A stretch of DNA of 64,000 nt. It comes from an uncultured Desulfovibrio sp. GTDB taxonomy: Bacteria > Desulfobacterota > Desulfovibrionia > Desulfovibrionales > Desulfovibrionaceae. This document shows, piece by piece, positions 49,500-60,900 of the stretch. A program made the translations under genes and the position numbers. The number at the start of each line of letters is the position of its first letter. Position 1 is the first letter of the stretch. The notes under the pieces were generated by a model that ran no database searches, had not been told where the DNA came from, and saw only the letters and a program-made list of their open reading frames with translations. Where the stretch lies: contig CAKTDV010000016.1 of NCBI GenBank assembly GCA_934546745.1, positions 1 through 64,000 of the forward strand, read 5' to 3'.

Positions 49500-51974
49500 A
49501 TGCCGCCCGCCACCATCCGATTCAAGATGCTCTGCGTCATACTGGCTCTCGCGGCACTGCTCAGTCTGGCATTGCTCCTGGCAGGCAAGGGCCTGTATGC
49601 CAAGTACAAAACCCTGCAAATTTCCCAATGCCGCGCCCTGGTGGTGGAAGAAACCGCCAGGGTGGCCAATACGATCCAGGGGCTCCAGGTCAATGTGCGG
49701 GAACTGGCCCTCATGGGAGAGCTGCTTCTGCAGGGCGGTTCCCACCGGCTGGACAGCCTGGGGCCGCGGGCGGTTCGGCGCAATTTCCAGATCAACAGGG
49801 CCGCTGTGGGCGGCGGCATCTGGTACGCCCCCTATCTGGCGGACAGGAAACGCGAACTCGTCTGCTTTTACGCGTACAGGAAAGATGGATCCGCCATTGT
49901 TGATCCCAGCTTTGCCAGTCAGGACTACCACTATCCCCGTCAGCGCTGGTACCGCGACGCCGCCCAAACGCTGGCGGCCAACGGAGCCGGGGTACGCCGT
50001 GAGACGGTCTGGAGCCGCCCCTATGTGGACGCCGCGGGCACCCACGCGCTCATGAGCACGGTAAGCGCGGGCATGTACGGCGCGGACGGCGTCTTTCTGG
50101 GGCTGGCCACTGTGGACTGGCGCATGGAGGACATCGCCCGGCACATCGCGTCCATCCGGCCCACGCCCAACAGCCTTGCGCTCTTTGCCGATGCCGCGCA
50201 CGATGTCATCCTCAGCCTCCATGATCCGACCCAGCTCCGTGACATCACAGGCGAATCGCCGCGTTCCCTGTCCTGGTTTGAGGAGGACGCGCCGCCAGAG
50301 CGCACGCTGCCGCACAACGGTGTGCGCTATCTTTCCTTTACCCGAAAATTTGACAACGGCATGAGCGTAACGGTCAACGTGCCGGAAGACGAACTCTTCC
50401 ACGAGATCAATCAAAGCCTGCGCCTGGCCCTGCTCACCCTGCTTGTTGCCCTGCTGGCCGCCACGGTACTGACCTGGATCCTGCTCAACCGTTTCATCAG
50501 CAAGCCCGTGGCCCGGCTTTGCGGGGCCGCCGTCCAGGTGGGCGCGGGCAACCTGGATACGGCGTTCCCTGTCTCCTCCCGTGACGAACTTGGCACGCTG
50601 GCACAGGCCTTTGCCGTCATGACCGGCAATCTGAAAAAGCACATTGCGCGCATCGAGGACATTACGGCGGAAAAAGAGCGTATTGCCACAGAGCTGCATA
50701 TCGCCAGAGATATTCAGGCCGCCATGCTGCCCTCCATCTTCCCCCCCTTTCCAGAACGGCATGACGGCAACCTGTACGCCCTCATGCATCCCGCCAAGGA
50801 AGTGGGCGGCGATTTCTATGACTTTTTCTTTGTGGATGACAACCGCCTCGCCGTGGTCATGGCCGACGTGTCCGACAAGGGCGTGCCCGCCGCGTTGTTC
50901 ATGGCCATTGCCAAAACACACCTCCGCAACAGCGCCCTGAGCCACACGGATCCCGGCGCGGCCCTGGCCGCCGCCAACGTCCAGCTGTGTGAGAACAACA
51001 ACACGGGCATGTTCGTCACCGCTTTCATGGGGGTACTGGATCTGCGCTCAGGCGGCTTCCGCTATGCCAATGCCGGACATACCCCCTTCTACGTCCTGAA
51101 ACGGGACGCCGGTTTCCGGCGCGTGCCCCTCGCGCCCGCCCTGCCCCTGGCCGTCATGGAAGACACGCGTTTCCCGTCCCACAGCCTCACGCTTGAGCGC
51201 GGGGCAAGCCTTTTCCTCTATACTGACGGTGTGACCGAGGCCGCCAATCCGTCCGGGGCCTTCTGGGGCGCAAACGGGCTGGAAGAAGCGCTGGCCGCCT
51301 GCGCGCCCCGCTTGCCTCACGATGTGTCCGGCTTCATCGACGCTCTCATGGGCAGGCTGCGCCATTTCACCCAAGGCGCGCGACAGAGTGACGACATCAC
51401 CATGCTGGCCCTGTCCTGGACCCCTGACAGAACGGAGACAGACATCATGCCCGGAAACGCTGGGAACGGACAGACTCCCCCCCTCATCAGATGGGAACGG
51501 ACCTTTCCGGCACGCATCTCCTTCCTGCCGGACTTTATGGCTTCGCTGGAAGAGGGACTGGCCGCCGGATCGTTTACGGAACGCCAGCGCGGGCGCTTTG
51601 CCGTGGCTGCGGAGGAAGTCTTTGCCAACATCGCCTCCTACGCCTATGAAGAGGGGGAAAGCGATGGGCAGGTGGACGTCTCTCTGACGCTGACGGCGTC
51701 CCCCTCAACCCTGCGCCTGCGCCTTACGGACAGCGGCCGGGCCTTCAACCCTCTGGAGAGCCCTGTTCCGGACATCACCCTGCCCGCCGGCGATCGCCCG
51801 CCGGGGGGCTTGGGCATTTTTCTGGCCGGACAGGGGAGCAGTGAGCTGCGCTATGCCCGCCGTGACGGGAAAAATGTGCTGACCCTGATCCTTCGCGCGG
51901 ATACCGCGGAAATGACAGATACGCGAGCGGGAATCGCCGCGGGAACAAACGACACTGCCAAGGAGAGCGTATGA
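49500..51974 (+). CDS. Sensor PP2C phosphatase fused to an anti-sigma-type kinase
   Basis: This 824-residue inner-membrane signalling protein has a first membrane helix (about 10-30), a periplasmic Cache-like sensor (about 40-305; GGGIWYAPYLADRKRELVC, RQRWYRDAAQTL), a second helix (about 309-332) and a HAMP domain (about 333-385). A PP2C/SpoIIE phosphatase follows (about 415-650; AKEVGGDFYDFFFVDDNRLA, VMADVSDKGVPAALFMA, YTDGVTEA, QSDDITML). A C-terminal GHKL kinase (about 685-800) has an N-box (AAEEVFANIASYAY) and a GGLGIFLA loop. It should dephosphorylate or phosphorylate the STAS protein in response to an external ligand. Its stop overlaps the NRPS start (ATGA), tying signalling to peptide synthesis. 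Confidence 0.88.
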   Translation: MPPATIRFKMLCVILALAALLSLALLLAGKGLYAKYKTLQISQCRALVVEETARVANTIQGLQVNVRELALMGELLLQGGSHRLDSLGPRAVRRNFQINRAAVGGGIWYAPYLADRKRELVCFYAYRKDGSAIVDPSFASQDYHYPRQRWYRDAAQTLAANGAGVRRETVWSRPYVDAAGTHALMSTVSAGMYGADGVFLGLATVDWRMEDIARHIASIRPTPNSLALFADAAHDVILSLHDPTQLRDITGESPRSLSWFEEDAPPERTLPHNGVRYLSFTRKFDNGMSVTVNVPEDELFHEINQSLRLALLTLLVALLAATVLTWILLNRFISKPVARLCGAAVQVGAGNLDTAFPVSSRDELGTLAQAFAVMTGNLKKHIARIEDITAEKERIATELHIARDIQAAMLPSIFPPFPERHDGNLYALMHPAKEVGGDFYDFFFVDDNRLAVVMADVSDKGVPAALFMAIAKTHLRNSALSHTDPGAALAAANVQLCENNNTGMFVTAFMGVLDLRSGGFRYANAGHTPFYVLKRDAGFRRVPLAPALPLAVMEDTRFPSHSLTLERGASLFLYTDGVTEAANPSGAFWGANGLEEALAACAPRLPHDVSGFIDALMGRLRHFTQGARQSDDITMLALSWTPDRTETDIMPGNAGNGQTPPLIRWERTFPARISFLPDFMASLEEGLAAGSFTERQRGRFAVAAEEVFANIASYAYEEGESDGQVDVSLTLTASPSTLRLRLTDSGRAFNPLESPVPDITLPAGDRPPGGLGIFLAGQGSSELRYARRDGKNVLTLILRADTAEMTDTRAGIAAGTNDTAKESV

Positions 51975-54900
51975 GCCATTGCGCGGCCATGATTTCACGC
52001 ACCGCCGTCCGTCTGCCGGAAAAAACCGCCCTTGTCTGCGGCAGCCGCACCATGAGCTTCGCCCAACTGGAGAACGATTCCAACCGCCTTGCCCTGGGGC
52101 TGCGCGAACTGGGATCGGAGGCGTCTCCCATTCTGCCTGTGCTGCTGCCGCGCGGCTGTGACGTGGCCGTGGCCCTGCTTGCCATCTGGAAGGCCGGGCT
52201 GACGGCCTGCGTCCTGGATGCGGCCTATCCGCCAAAACGGCAGGCGGCCATCCGTGAGCAGTGCGGCACAGATCTGTTGCTGGACGAGGCGCTGCTCGAC
52301 CGGCTGCGCGCCCGGCCCGCGGCGGCGGACACCGCCCCATTGCCGGTTCCCGCGCCGGAAGATCCGGCGCTGGCCGTCTTTACCTCCGGCTCCACAGGGC
52401 AACCCAAGGGGGTGCTCCTGCCACACAGAGCGCTCAGCCTTGCCGTTCAGGGCAATATGACCCTGTTGCGCGAGGATGACACGGTACTTGCCACGGCATC
52501 CCAGGCCTTTATCGCCATCATGCTGGAACTCATAGCGCCGCTGGCTCTGGGGGCCACGGTGCATATTGCCCCTGATCATATACGCAAGGACGTGCGTCTG
52601 GTGGCGGACTACATCCGCCAGCGGAACATCAGCGTCTCCTCCATTCCGCCACAGATGGCCGCGCCCTTTCTGAGCATGGCCGATGGCAGCCTGCGCTGCC
52701 TGCTCACGGGATCGGAACGGGTGCGGCGGCTCTGGAGCACGCGCACCGCCATTGTCTGTCTCTATGGAGCCAGCGAAACCTGCGGCCCGGTGGCCTGTTT
52801 TCCGATTGATCGCTCGTATGAGAATACCCCCCTGGGCAAGGCCTATGCGGGCAGCCGCATTTTCCTGCTGGATGCGGACGGACGCCCCGTGCCTCCGGGA
52901 GAAGTGGGCGAAATCTGTGTGCAGGGCCAGATTGCGATCGGCTATCTGCACCTGCCGGAGCTGACGGCGGAACGGTTTGCCCCCGCGCCTGGGATCACGG
53001 GAAATGAAAACCCCCTTTTCCGCACGGGCGATCTGGGGCGTCTGCGTCCTGACGGGCTGTTGGAGTATGTGCAGCGCAAGGACTGGATGCTCAAAGTCCG
53101 GGGCTTTCGCGTGGATCCCGGCGAGATAGAGACGGCCATGCTGCGTGCCGCGCCGCTGGACAGGGCCGTGGTCACGGGCTTTGAGGACGCCTCAGGCCAG
53201 ACCCGCCTTTATGCCTGCTACACAGCCGCCGCCCCGGTAGATGCGGAGAGCCTGCGGGCCTCGCTGGCCCAGACTCTGCCCGACTACATGCTGCCTGCCT
53301 TCATGGAACAGGTGGAGGCTCTGCCTCTCAACGCCAACGGGAAGATTGACCGCAACCGCCTTGCTCCGCCGGATGTGGCGCGTCTGCGCGCGGCTTTTGC
53401 CGCGCCAGAAACGGATCTGGAAAAGGCTCTCTGCCATGCCTTTGCCAAGGTTCTGGGGCTGGAACGCGTCGGTCTGGATGATGACTTCCTGCATCTGGGC
53501 GGAGACTCCGTCAGCGCCATGCGTCTGCAGGCCCTGCTGCCGCACACGGGGCTGTGCGCCGCCATGCTCCTGCGTGAACGCACACCGCGCGCCCTGGCCC
53601 GCTGTCTGGAGAACGGCGGACAGCTTCCCGCGCCGCTGCGGCTGGCCGATGCCAGAAAGGAGTGGCCCCTGACCTTCACCGAACGCCAGATGGCCGCCGA
53701 ACAGGCGCTGTCCCCGGACTCCGTCGCCTATAATGTCAATTTGGCCGTACGGGTGGACGGTCCGCTGGATGCCGTCCGCCTTGAGCGCGCCCTGACGGTC
53801 ATGGCGCGCCGCCACCGTGTCCTGCGTTCTTTCTACCCCCTGCGCTCCGACGGCCATGTCCGCTGTCTGACACCGGACATACCGGAAATGACTGTGCCGC
53901 TGGAGCGGGAATCTTGCGCTGAGGCGGATGTGCCCCGGCGCGTGGCGGAACGCAACACGCCTTTTGATCTGGCCCGCCCGCCGCTCTTCCGCGCCACGCT
54001 CTTCAGTGTGGGGCCGGAAAGCCACATTCTGCACCTCACCTTTCACCACATCATCGTGGACGGCTTAAGCGTCCGCCCGCTGCTGGAAACCCTGTGGGAT
54101 GCCTATGCCCGCGATCTTCCGCCACAAGAGGCAAAGGCCATCCGGCCGGATTATCTGGATTTTGCCGTGCGCCAGACGCGGGAACCCGTGCCGGACACGG
54201 CGTTCTTCAGCCATATGTTCGCCGGTGGCCTGCCGGAAAACGACATGCCCACCCGCCCCATGAGGCCGGAGACGCTGCCCCTCCCTGATGCCACGGGCAC
54301 GCGCACCCTGCCCTTTGCGCAGGTGGAGCGGGCGGCCCGTCGCCTTGGCGTCACGCCCTACGCCATCCTGACGGCGGCGTTGGGAATCACACTGGCCAAA
54401 TATTGCGGCAGTGAGGATGTGACGCTGGGCATTGCCATGAACTGCCGTCCTTTGGTGGAAACGGCCAACATGGCCGGGATGTTCGTCAATAGCCTGCCCG
54501 TGCGTCTGCGTCCCGTGGGCGACCTCTCTCTGCATGAGTATGTCCGGCGGACGGGCGCGCTGCTGGAAGACGTGCGCGCCCACAGCGCCTGCCCCTTCTC
54601 CACGCTCGTTCCCCTGCTGTCGCCGGAACGCAGCGCCGCCCGCGCGCCCCTGTTTGACGTGCTGCTCAACTATCTGGAAGAACCTGAACTCCCGGATATG
54701 ACGGCGGCGGGCCTCCGCCTTGCCGCCTTCCCTCTCCCCACCCAGGCTCTGCCCATGGATCTCACCCTGGAACTGCGCCGCCGCCAGGGCTGTCTGCACA
54801 TGGATCTGCTCTATGCAACATCCCTGTATCAGCCTGAAATCATTGAGGGCATTCTGGAGCATTATGGCACGGTGCTTGAACGCATCCGCGCCGGAGAAGA

Positions 54901-57900
54901 CATGCCCCTCGTTGAGGCGGCGGAACTGGGCGAGGCCCAGCGCCGCCAGCTTCTGGAGGATTTTTCCGGGGGGGACACCGATTCCGCCTCCGGCCAGACC
55001 GTGGTGGACGCCTTCCGCGCCCAGGCCCGCCTGTACCCGGAACGACGCGCCGCCGCCTTGGGCGATACGTCCATAAGCTATGGGGAGCTGGATGCCCTCA
55101 CCGATCGTCTGGCCCGCCTGCTGGCCGCCAGAGGCCTTGGCCGTGGCGGCGTGGTGGGCATACTGGTCAAACGCGGCCTGATGATGCCCGTGGGGGCTCT
55201 GGGGGCGCTCAAGTGCGGCGCGGCCTACCTGCCCCTTGACCCCACCTATCCTCCGGAACGGCTGGAATACATGCTGGCCGACTCCGGCGCGGCCCTGCTC
55301 ATAGCCGGGGAAGGGCTGGAAGAAAACGTCCCCGGCTTCAGCGGGCAGGTGCTGGGAACGGAGGACATCCTGACGCCGCGCGACGCCCCGCCAGCCGGAA
55401 CGGCGCTGCCGCCCGCGCCGCGACCGGAAGATTTGCTGACCCTCATCTACACATCCGGCACCACGGGCAAGCCCAAGGGCGTCATGCTTTCCCACGCCAA
55501 TCTGGACAGTTTCTGCCGCTGGTATGCGCGGCACTATGCGCTTGGCCCTTCCGACGTCGTGGCCGCCTATGCCAGCTTCGGCTTTGACGCCTGTCTGATG
55601 GATATGTTTCCGGCCCTGACACGCGGGGCCTGCGTACAGATTGTTCCTGAGGAACTGCGCCTTGACCTGCCCGGCCTCAATGCCTGTTTTGAGAAATATG
55701 GCGTCACGCTGGCCTTCATGACCACGCAGCTGGGCCGCCAGTTCGCCGAAAGCATGTCCTGCAAAAGCCTGCGCGTCCTGACGGTGGGCGGCGAGAGTCT
55801 GGTGCCTCTGGATCCGCCTCGGGGCTATGCCTTCGACCATGCTTACGGCCCCACGGAGTGCACCGTCTTCACCAGCGTCTTCCGCATGGAGCGGCGTTAT
55901 GACCGTGTGCCTCTGGGCAGGCCGCTGGACAATACGCGCCTCTACATACTGGACGGGCGCGGACGGCTGGCCCCTGTGGGCACGGCGGGGGAACTCTGCG
56001 TGGCGGGCCGGCAGGTGGCTCCGGGCTATCTCAACCGCCCGGATCTCACGGTGGAGAAATTCACTCCCAATCCCTTCAGCCGCCTGCCCGGCTATGAACG
56101 TCTCTACCACACTGGCGACATGATACGCTGGTTGCCTGACGGTACGCTGGATTTTGTGGGGCGGCGGGATTTTCAGGTCAAGATACGCGGCTTCCGCGTG
56201 GAACTGACGGAAATAGAGGGACGCCTGCGCCAGTACGCGGATGTGGCCGACGCGGCGGTCGTGGCGCTGGACGCGCCCGGCGGCGGCAAATGCGCCGTTG
56301 CCTATGTGGTCATGCGCGATGGCAAAAACCTTGATGAGGAGAAGCTGAACGCCTTTATTGGGGAACAGCTGCCGCCCTATATGGTTCCGGCGGCCATACT
56401 GGCCGTTGAGGCCGTTCCTCTCACTCCCAACGGCAAGGTGGATCGCAAAAAGCTGCCGTCGCCGGACTTTGCCGCGACGGTGCCGGATCGGACAGCCAAT
56501 GCCGCCGTACAGACGGAAAGCCTGCTCACAGCCACGGTGCGGGAGGCGCTGGCACAGGTCCTTGGGCACGGACAGTTCCACCGCACATCCAATTTGCTGC
56601 GCGCCGGGCTTACCTCCCTTTCCGCCATCAGGCTGGCCGCGCTGCTGGACGGCCGTCTGGGAGCGGCCCCCGCCGTGCGGGACATTCTGGCCGACCCCAG
56701 CCCGCTGGGGGTGGAAAACGCGCTCACCCGCGCCCTGCTCCAGCGGGGGGAAGAAGCGCGGGCGCCTCTTGCCGGAGCCGGACACGCCGCCGGGGCGGGG
56801 GAGGAAGACGCGAACGCCCCCTGGCCCCTGGCCCACAACCAGTTGGGCGTCTATTTTGACTGCGTAAAACGCCCGGACACCCTGGCCTACAACGTTCCCC
56901 TGCGGCTGGACATGCCGGCGGGCGTGGATGCCGCGCGCCTTGCCGGGGCTGTCTCGGCCGTGGTCACGGCCCATGCCGCCCTGCATGTGCGGCTGGAAGT
57001 CCGGGATGGGCGCGTCCTCGCCGTGCCTTTGCCCATACAGGCGGATGTCCCCTGCCTGCCTATGGACGAGGCCGCGCTCGCAACCCGCGCCGCCGCCTTT
57101 GCGCGCCCCTTCGACCTCTTTGCCGGGCCTCTCTGGCGGGCGGAGGTCATTGCCACGCCCGGCGGCGTCAGCCTCCTCTGGGACGCGCACCATCTGGTCT
57201 TTGACGGCGCTTCGCTGGACATTCTGCTGCGCTCTCTTGACGCGGCCTACAGGGAAGGGCGGCTGCCTCCCTCCCTGCGGGAAAAACGTGCCGTGCGGGA
57301 CTGGGCGCGGGACGAGGCGGCGCGTGAGGACGGCCCGCAGTGGCGGGAGGACAAAGCCTGGCTTGACAGGATGTTCCAGGACTTTGAGGGCGCCAGCCAG
57401 ATACCTTCCGATATGCCGCCGGTGGAGAACGCGGGCGCGCTGGCTGAGGTGGCGCGGGCCCTGGACGGCCCGGCCATGGAAACCTTCCGCCGGACGCACG
57501 GCCTCACTCCGGCGGCGCTCTGTCTGGCTGCCGTCAGCTACGCCGTATGCCGCTGGACACAGGGACAGGAGAGCTGGCTCTCGGCCATCAGCAGCGGCAG
57601 GGACGACGTGCGCCTGAGCCATACCGTAGGCATGTTCGTGCGCACCGTGCCCCTGCGCGTGGCGCTGGGCGAGGGCCTGAGCCGGCTTGACTACGTCCGC
57701 GCGGCCCATGCCGCCCTGGGCGGGGCCGTCAGACATGAGGGCTATCCCTATACGCGCGTCTGCGAGGAGTACGGCTTTACGCCCCATATCATGTACGCCT
57801 GCGAGCTGGGCGTCACTGGCGAACTCCGGCTGGACGGGCAGCCCGTCACTCTCAGGCCCCTGACCATGCCGGAACCCAAGTTCCCTCTCTCCGTCCATGT

Positions 57901-60900
57901 GGAGGAACGCGGGGGCGGTCCCGTTTTTGCCGTACAGTATGACAGCGCCCGCTATTCGGCGTGGCTCATGGAACGCTTTGCCGATACCCTTGTCACGGCG
58001 CTTTCAGGCATCCTGGCCGGGCCGCTGGAACCCCTGCGCGGCCTTTCCCTCATATCCCCGGAGCAGGCGGCCCTGCTGGACCGTTTCAACCAGACCGCCG
58101 CCCCCCTGCCCGAAGCCGTGCTGCACCGCATCTTTGAGGCCGTGGCCGCCCGCCGTCCCGGCCATACGGCCCTTGTGGCCTCCGAAGGCGGCTATACGTA
58201 TGCCCGGCTCAATGCCGAGGCCAACCGTCTGGCCCACGGTCTGCTGGCTCTGGGCGTACAGCCGGAAGACAGGGTGGTCTTTGTGCTGCCCCGCACGGGA
58301 CGCATTGTCATTGCCATGCTGGGCATCCTCAAGGCGGGCTGCGCCTATATTCCCCTGGATCCGCACTATCCGGCGGAACGCATCGCCCATGTGCTGGAAG
58401 ACAGCGGTGCGCGTTTTATCCTCATGGACAGCGGCGCGGATGTCACCGCGCGCCTTGCGGGTATGCCCGGCCTTCTGGATATGGACGCGGTACGCGCGGG
58501 GCGGGAGGAGCACAATCCTGATGTGCCCGTAAGCCCTGAGCACCTGGCCTACCTCATCTACACCTCCGGTTCCACCGGCAGGCCCAAGGGCGTCATGCTG
58601 CGCCATGCGGGCATCGCCAACTATGTGACGGCCCACGAACGCAACCGGCACGTGGCCGCTCTGGCGGCCGACGCGCACGCCATGCTCTCGGTGACCACCG
58701 TGGCCTTTGACATGTTCCTGAAAGAGAGTATGACCGCTCTGTGCAACGGTCTGACCCTGGTGCTGGCCGATGACGGGGAGGCCCGCGATCCTGTGCGCCT
58801 TGCCGGACTCTTTGCCCGCACAGGGGCCGACGCCTTCAACGCTACCCCTTCGCGCCTGCTGGAGTACGCGGCCCATCCGCCCCTGCTCAAGGCGCTTCTC
58901 AGCTGCCGGGTGCTCATGGCCGGGGCGGAAAAATATCCCGACGCCCTGTTCAAAACGCTGCGCCGGGGACAGGCCCGCCTGTTCAACACCTACGGCCCCA
59001 CGGAAATCACCGTATCCTGCAACGCCAAGGAGTTGGCCGGCGATGGCAAGGTGACCGTGGGCGCCCCCCTGCTCAATGTCCAGGAATATGTTGTGGACGC
59101 GGACAACAATGTCCTGCCCTGCGGCATGATTGGCGAGCTGCTTGTGGGCGGTATGGGTGTGGCGCTCGGCTACAACAATCTGCCGGAACAGACGGCCGCG
59201 CGTTTTGTCATGCTTGGGGGCCGGCGCGTCTACCGCACGGGTGACTATGCCCGCTGGACCAGCGACGGGGAAATCGCCATCCTGGGCCGCAATGACAATC
59301 AGGTGAAGCTGCGCGGCCTGCGCATTGAACTGGGCGAGGTGGAAAACGCCCTGGAGGCTCTGCCCGGCGTCGCCGCCTGCGTTGCGGGCATCCGCACGAT
59401 CAACGGCACGGAACACCTCTGCGCCTGGTATATGGGCGGCGAGGCGGACCCACAGCCTTTGCGCAGGCAACTGGCCGCCGTGCTGCCCCAGTATATGACG
59501 CCCACGGCCTGGATGCGCCTGACACGCCTGCCCACCCTGCCCAACGGCAAGATCGACACCCGCGCCCTCCCCGACCCGGAATCTCCTGCAGCGCGGGACT
59601 ATGTGCCTCCGGTCTCGGCGCTGGAACGCCAGATCTGTGCCATTTTCGCCACCGTGCTGGAGAGGGATCGCGTGGGCGCCACGGACAGCTTCTTTGATCT
59701 GGGCGGCTCATCCCTGGCGGTGGCCCGTGTGCTCAGTGAGGCCGATCGCCTGCATGTGCGGGACATGGCCTATGCGGATGTTTTTGCCCATCCCACGCCG
59801 CGCGCCCTGGCCGCCTGTCTGGAAGCCCGCCAGCACGGACACGCGGGGTCCGCGCCCGCCGCCCCGGCGGAAAAGCGGTGGAACTATGCGGCCATCCATG
59901 ACCTGCTGGCGCGCAACACGCTGGAAGCTTTCCGCGCGGGGCCAAGCCGGCCTCTGGGGCATGTGCTGCTTACCGGGGCCACGGGCTTTCTGGGGGCGCA
60001 CATGCTGCACAGTCTTCTGACGCATGGAAAGGACACCGTGTGCTGCCTGCTGCGGCGCGGGCGCTATGACTCGGTGGAAAAACGCCTCAAGCAGATTCTC
60101 TACTATTATTTTGAGGACACCTTTGACGGGCTCTTCGGCCAGCGCCTCTTTGCGCTGGAAGGCGACATCACGGACGCCGCCACTCTGGCCCGTGTGGCAC
60201 GTCCGCCCCATTTCCGGCCAGACACCATCATCAACTGCGCGGCCAACGTGTCGCACTTTGCCGTAGGCAGCGCCATCAGCGATGTGAACCTGGGCGGTGT
60301 GCGCCATCTGGTGGATCTGGCCCTGCGTCTTGAGGCGCGCCTTGTGCAGATCTCCACCGCCAGCGTGGCCGGTTTTTCCATTGACGGTACGCCGCCGCCG
60401 GAAACGCGCCTCGACGAGCGCCATCTTTTCGTGGGTCAGAGCCTGGAAAATGCCTATGTGCGCAGCAAATTCCTGGCCGAACACGCCATTCTGGAGGCCG
60501 TGCCGCGCGGACTGGACGCCAAAATCATGCGCGTGGGCAATCTCATGGCCCGCAACCGTGACGGCGAATTCCAGATCAATCCGCGCGCCAACAGTTTTAT
60601 CGGACGCCTGCGGGCATGGCATGCTGTCGGGGGCTTTCCCTACGCCTCTTTCCTGCACCGTACGGAGCTGGCCCCCATTGACAGCACCGCCCGGGCCGTG
60701 CTGCTGCTGGCTACCGCGCCGCGGGAATGCCGCATCTTCCATCCCTTCAACAACCATAGCCTGTTCATGGGCGACATTGTGGAGGCCATGCGGCAAGAGG
60801 GCTTGGACATCCCCCTCATGGAGGACGGGGAATTCGCGCGGGCATTGGAGGAAGCCCGCCGCGACGGCCGCAGGGCCGAACGGCTCATAAGCCTTGTGGC

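Noticed and set aside
54065..57898. 1277-codon minus-strand frame opposite the NRPS.
   Set aside because: It is long only because stop codons are rare on the antisense of high-GC genes; the + strand has conserved C, A and T motifs throughout.
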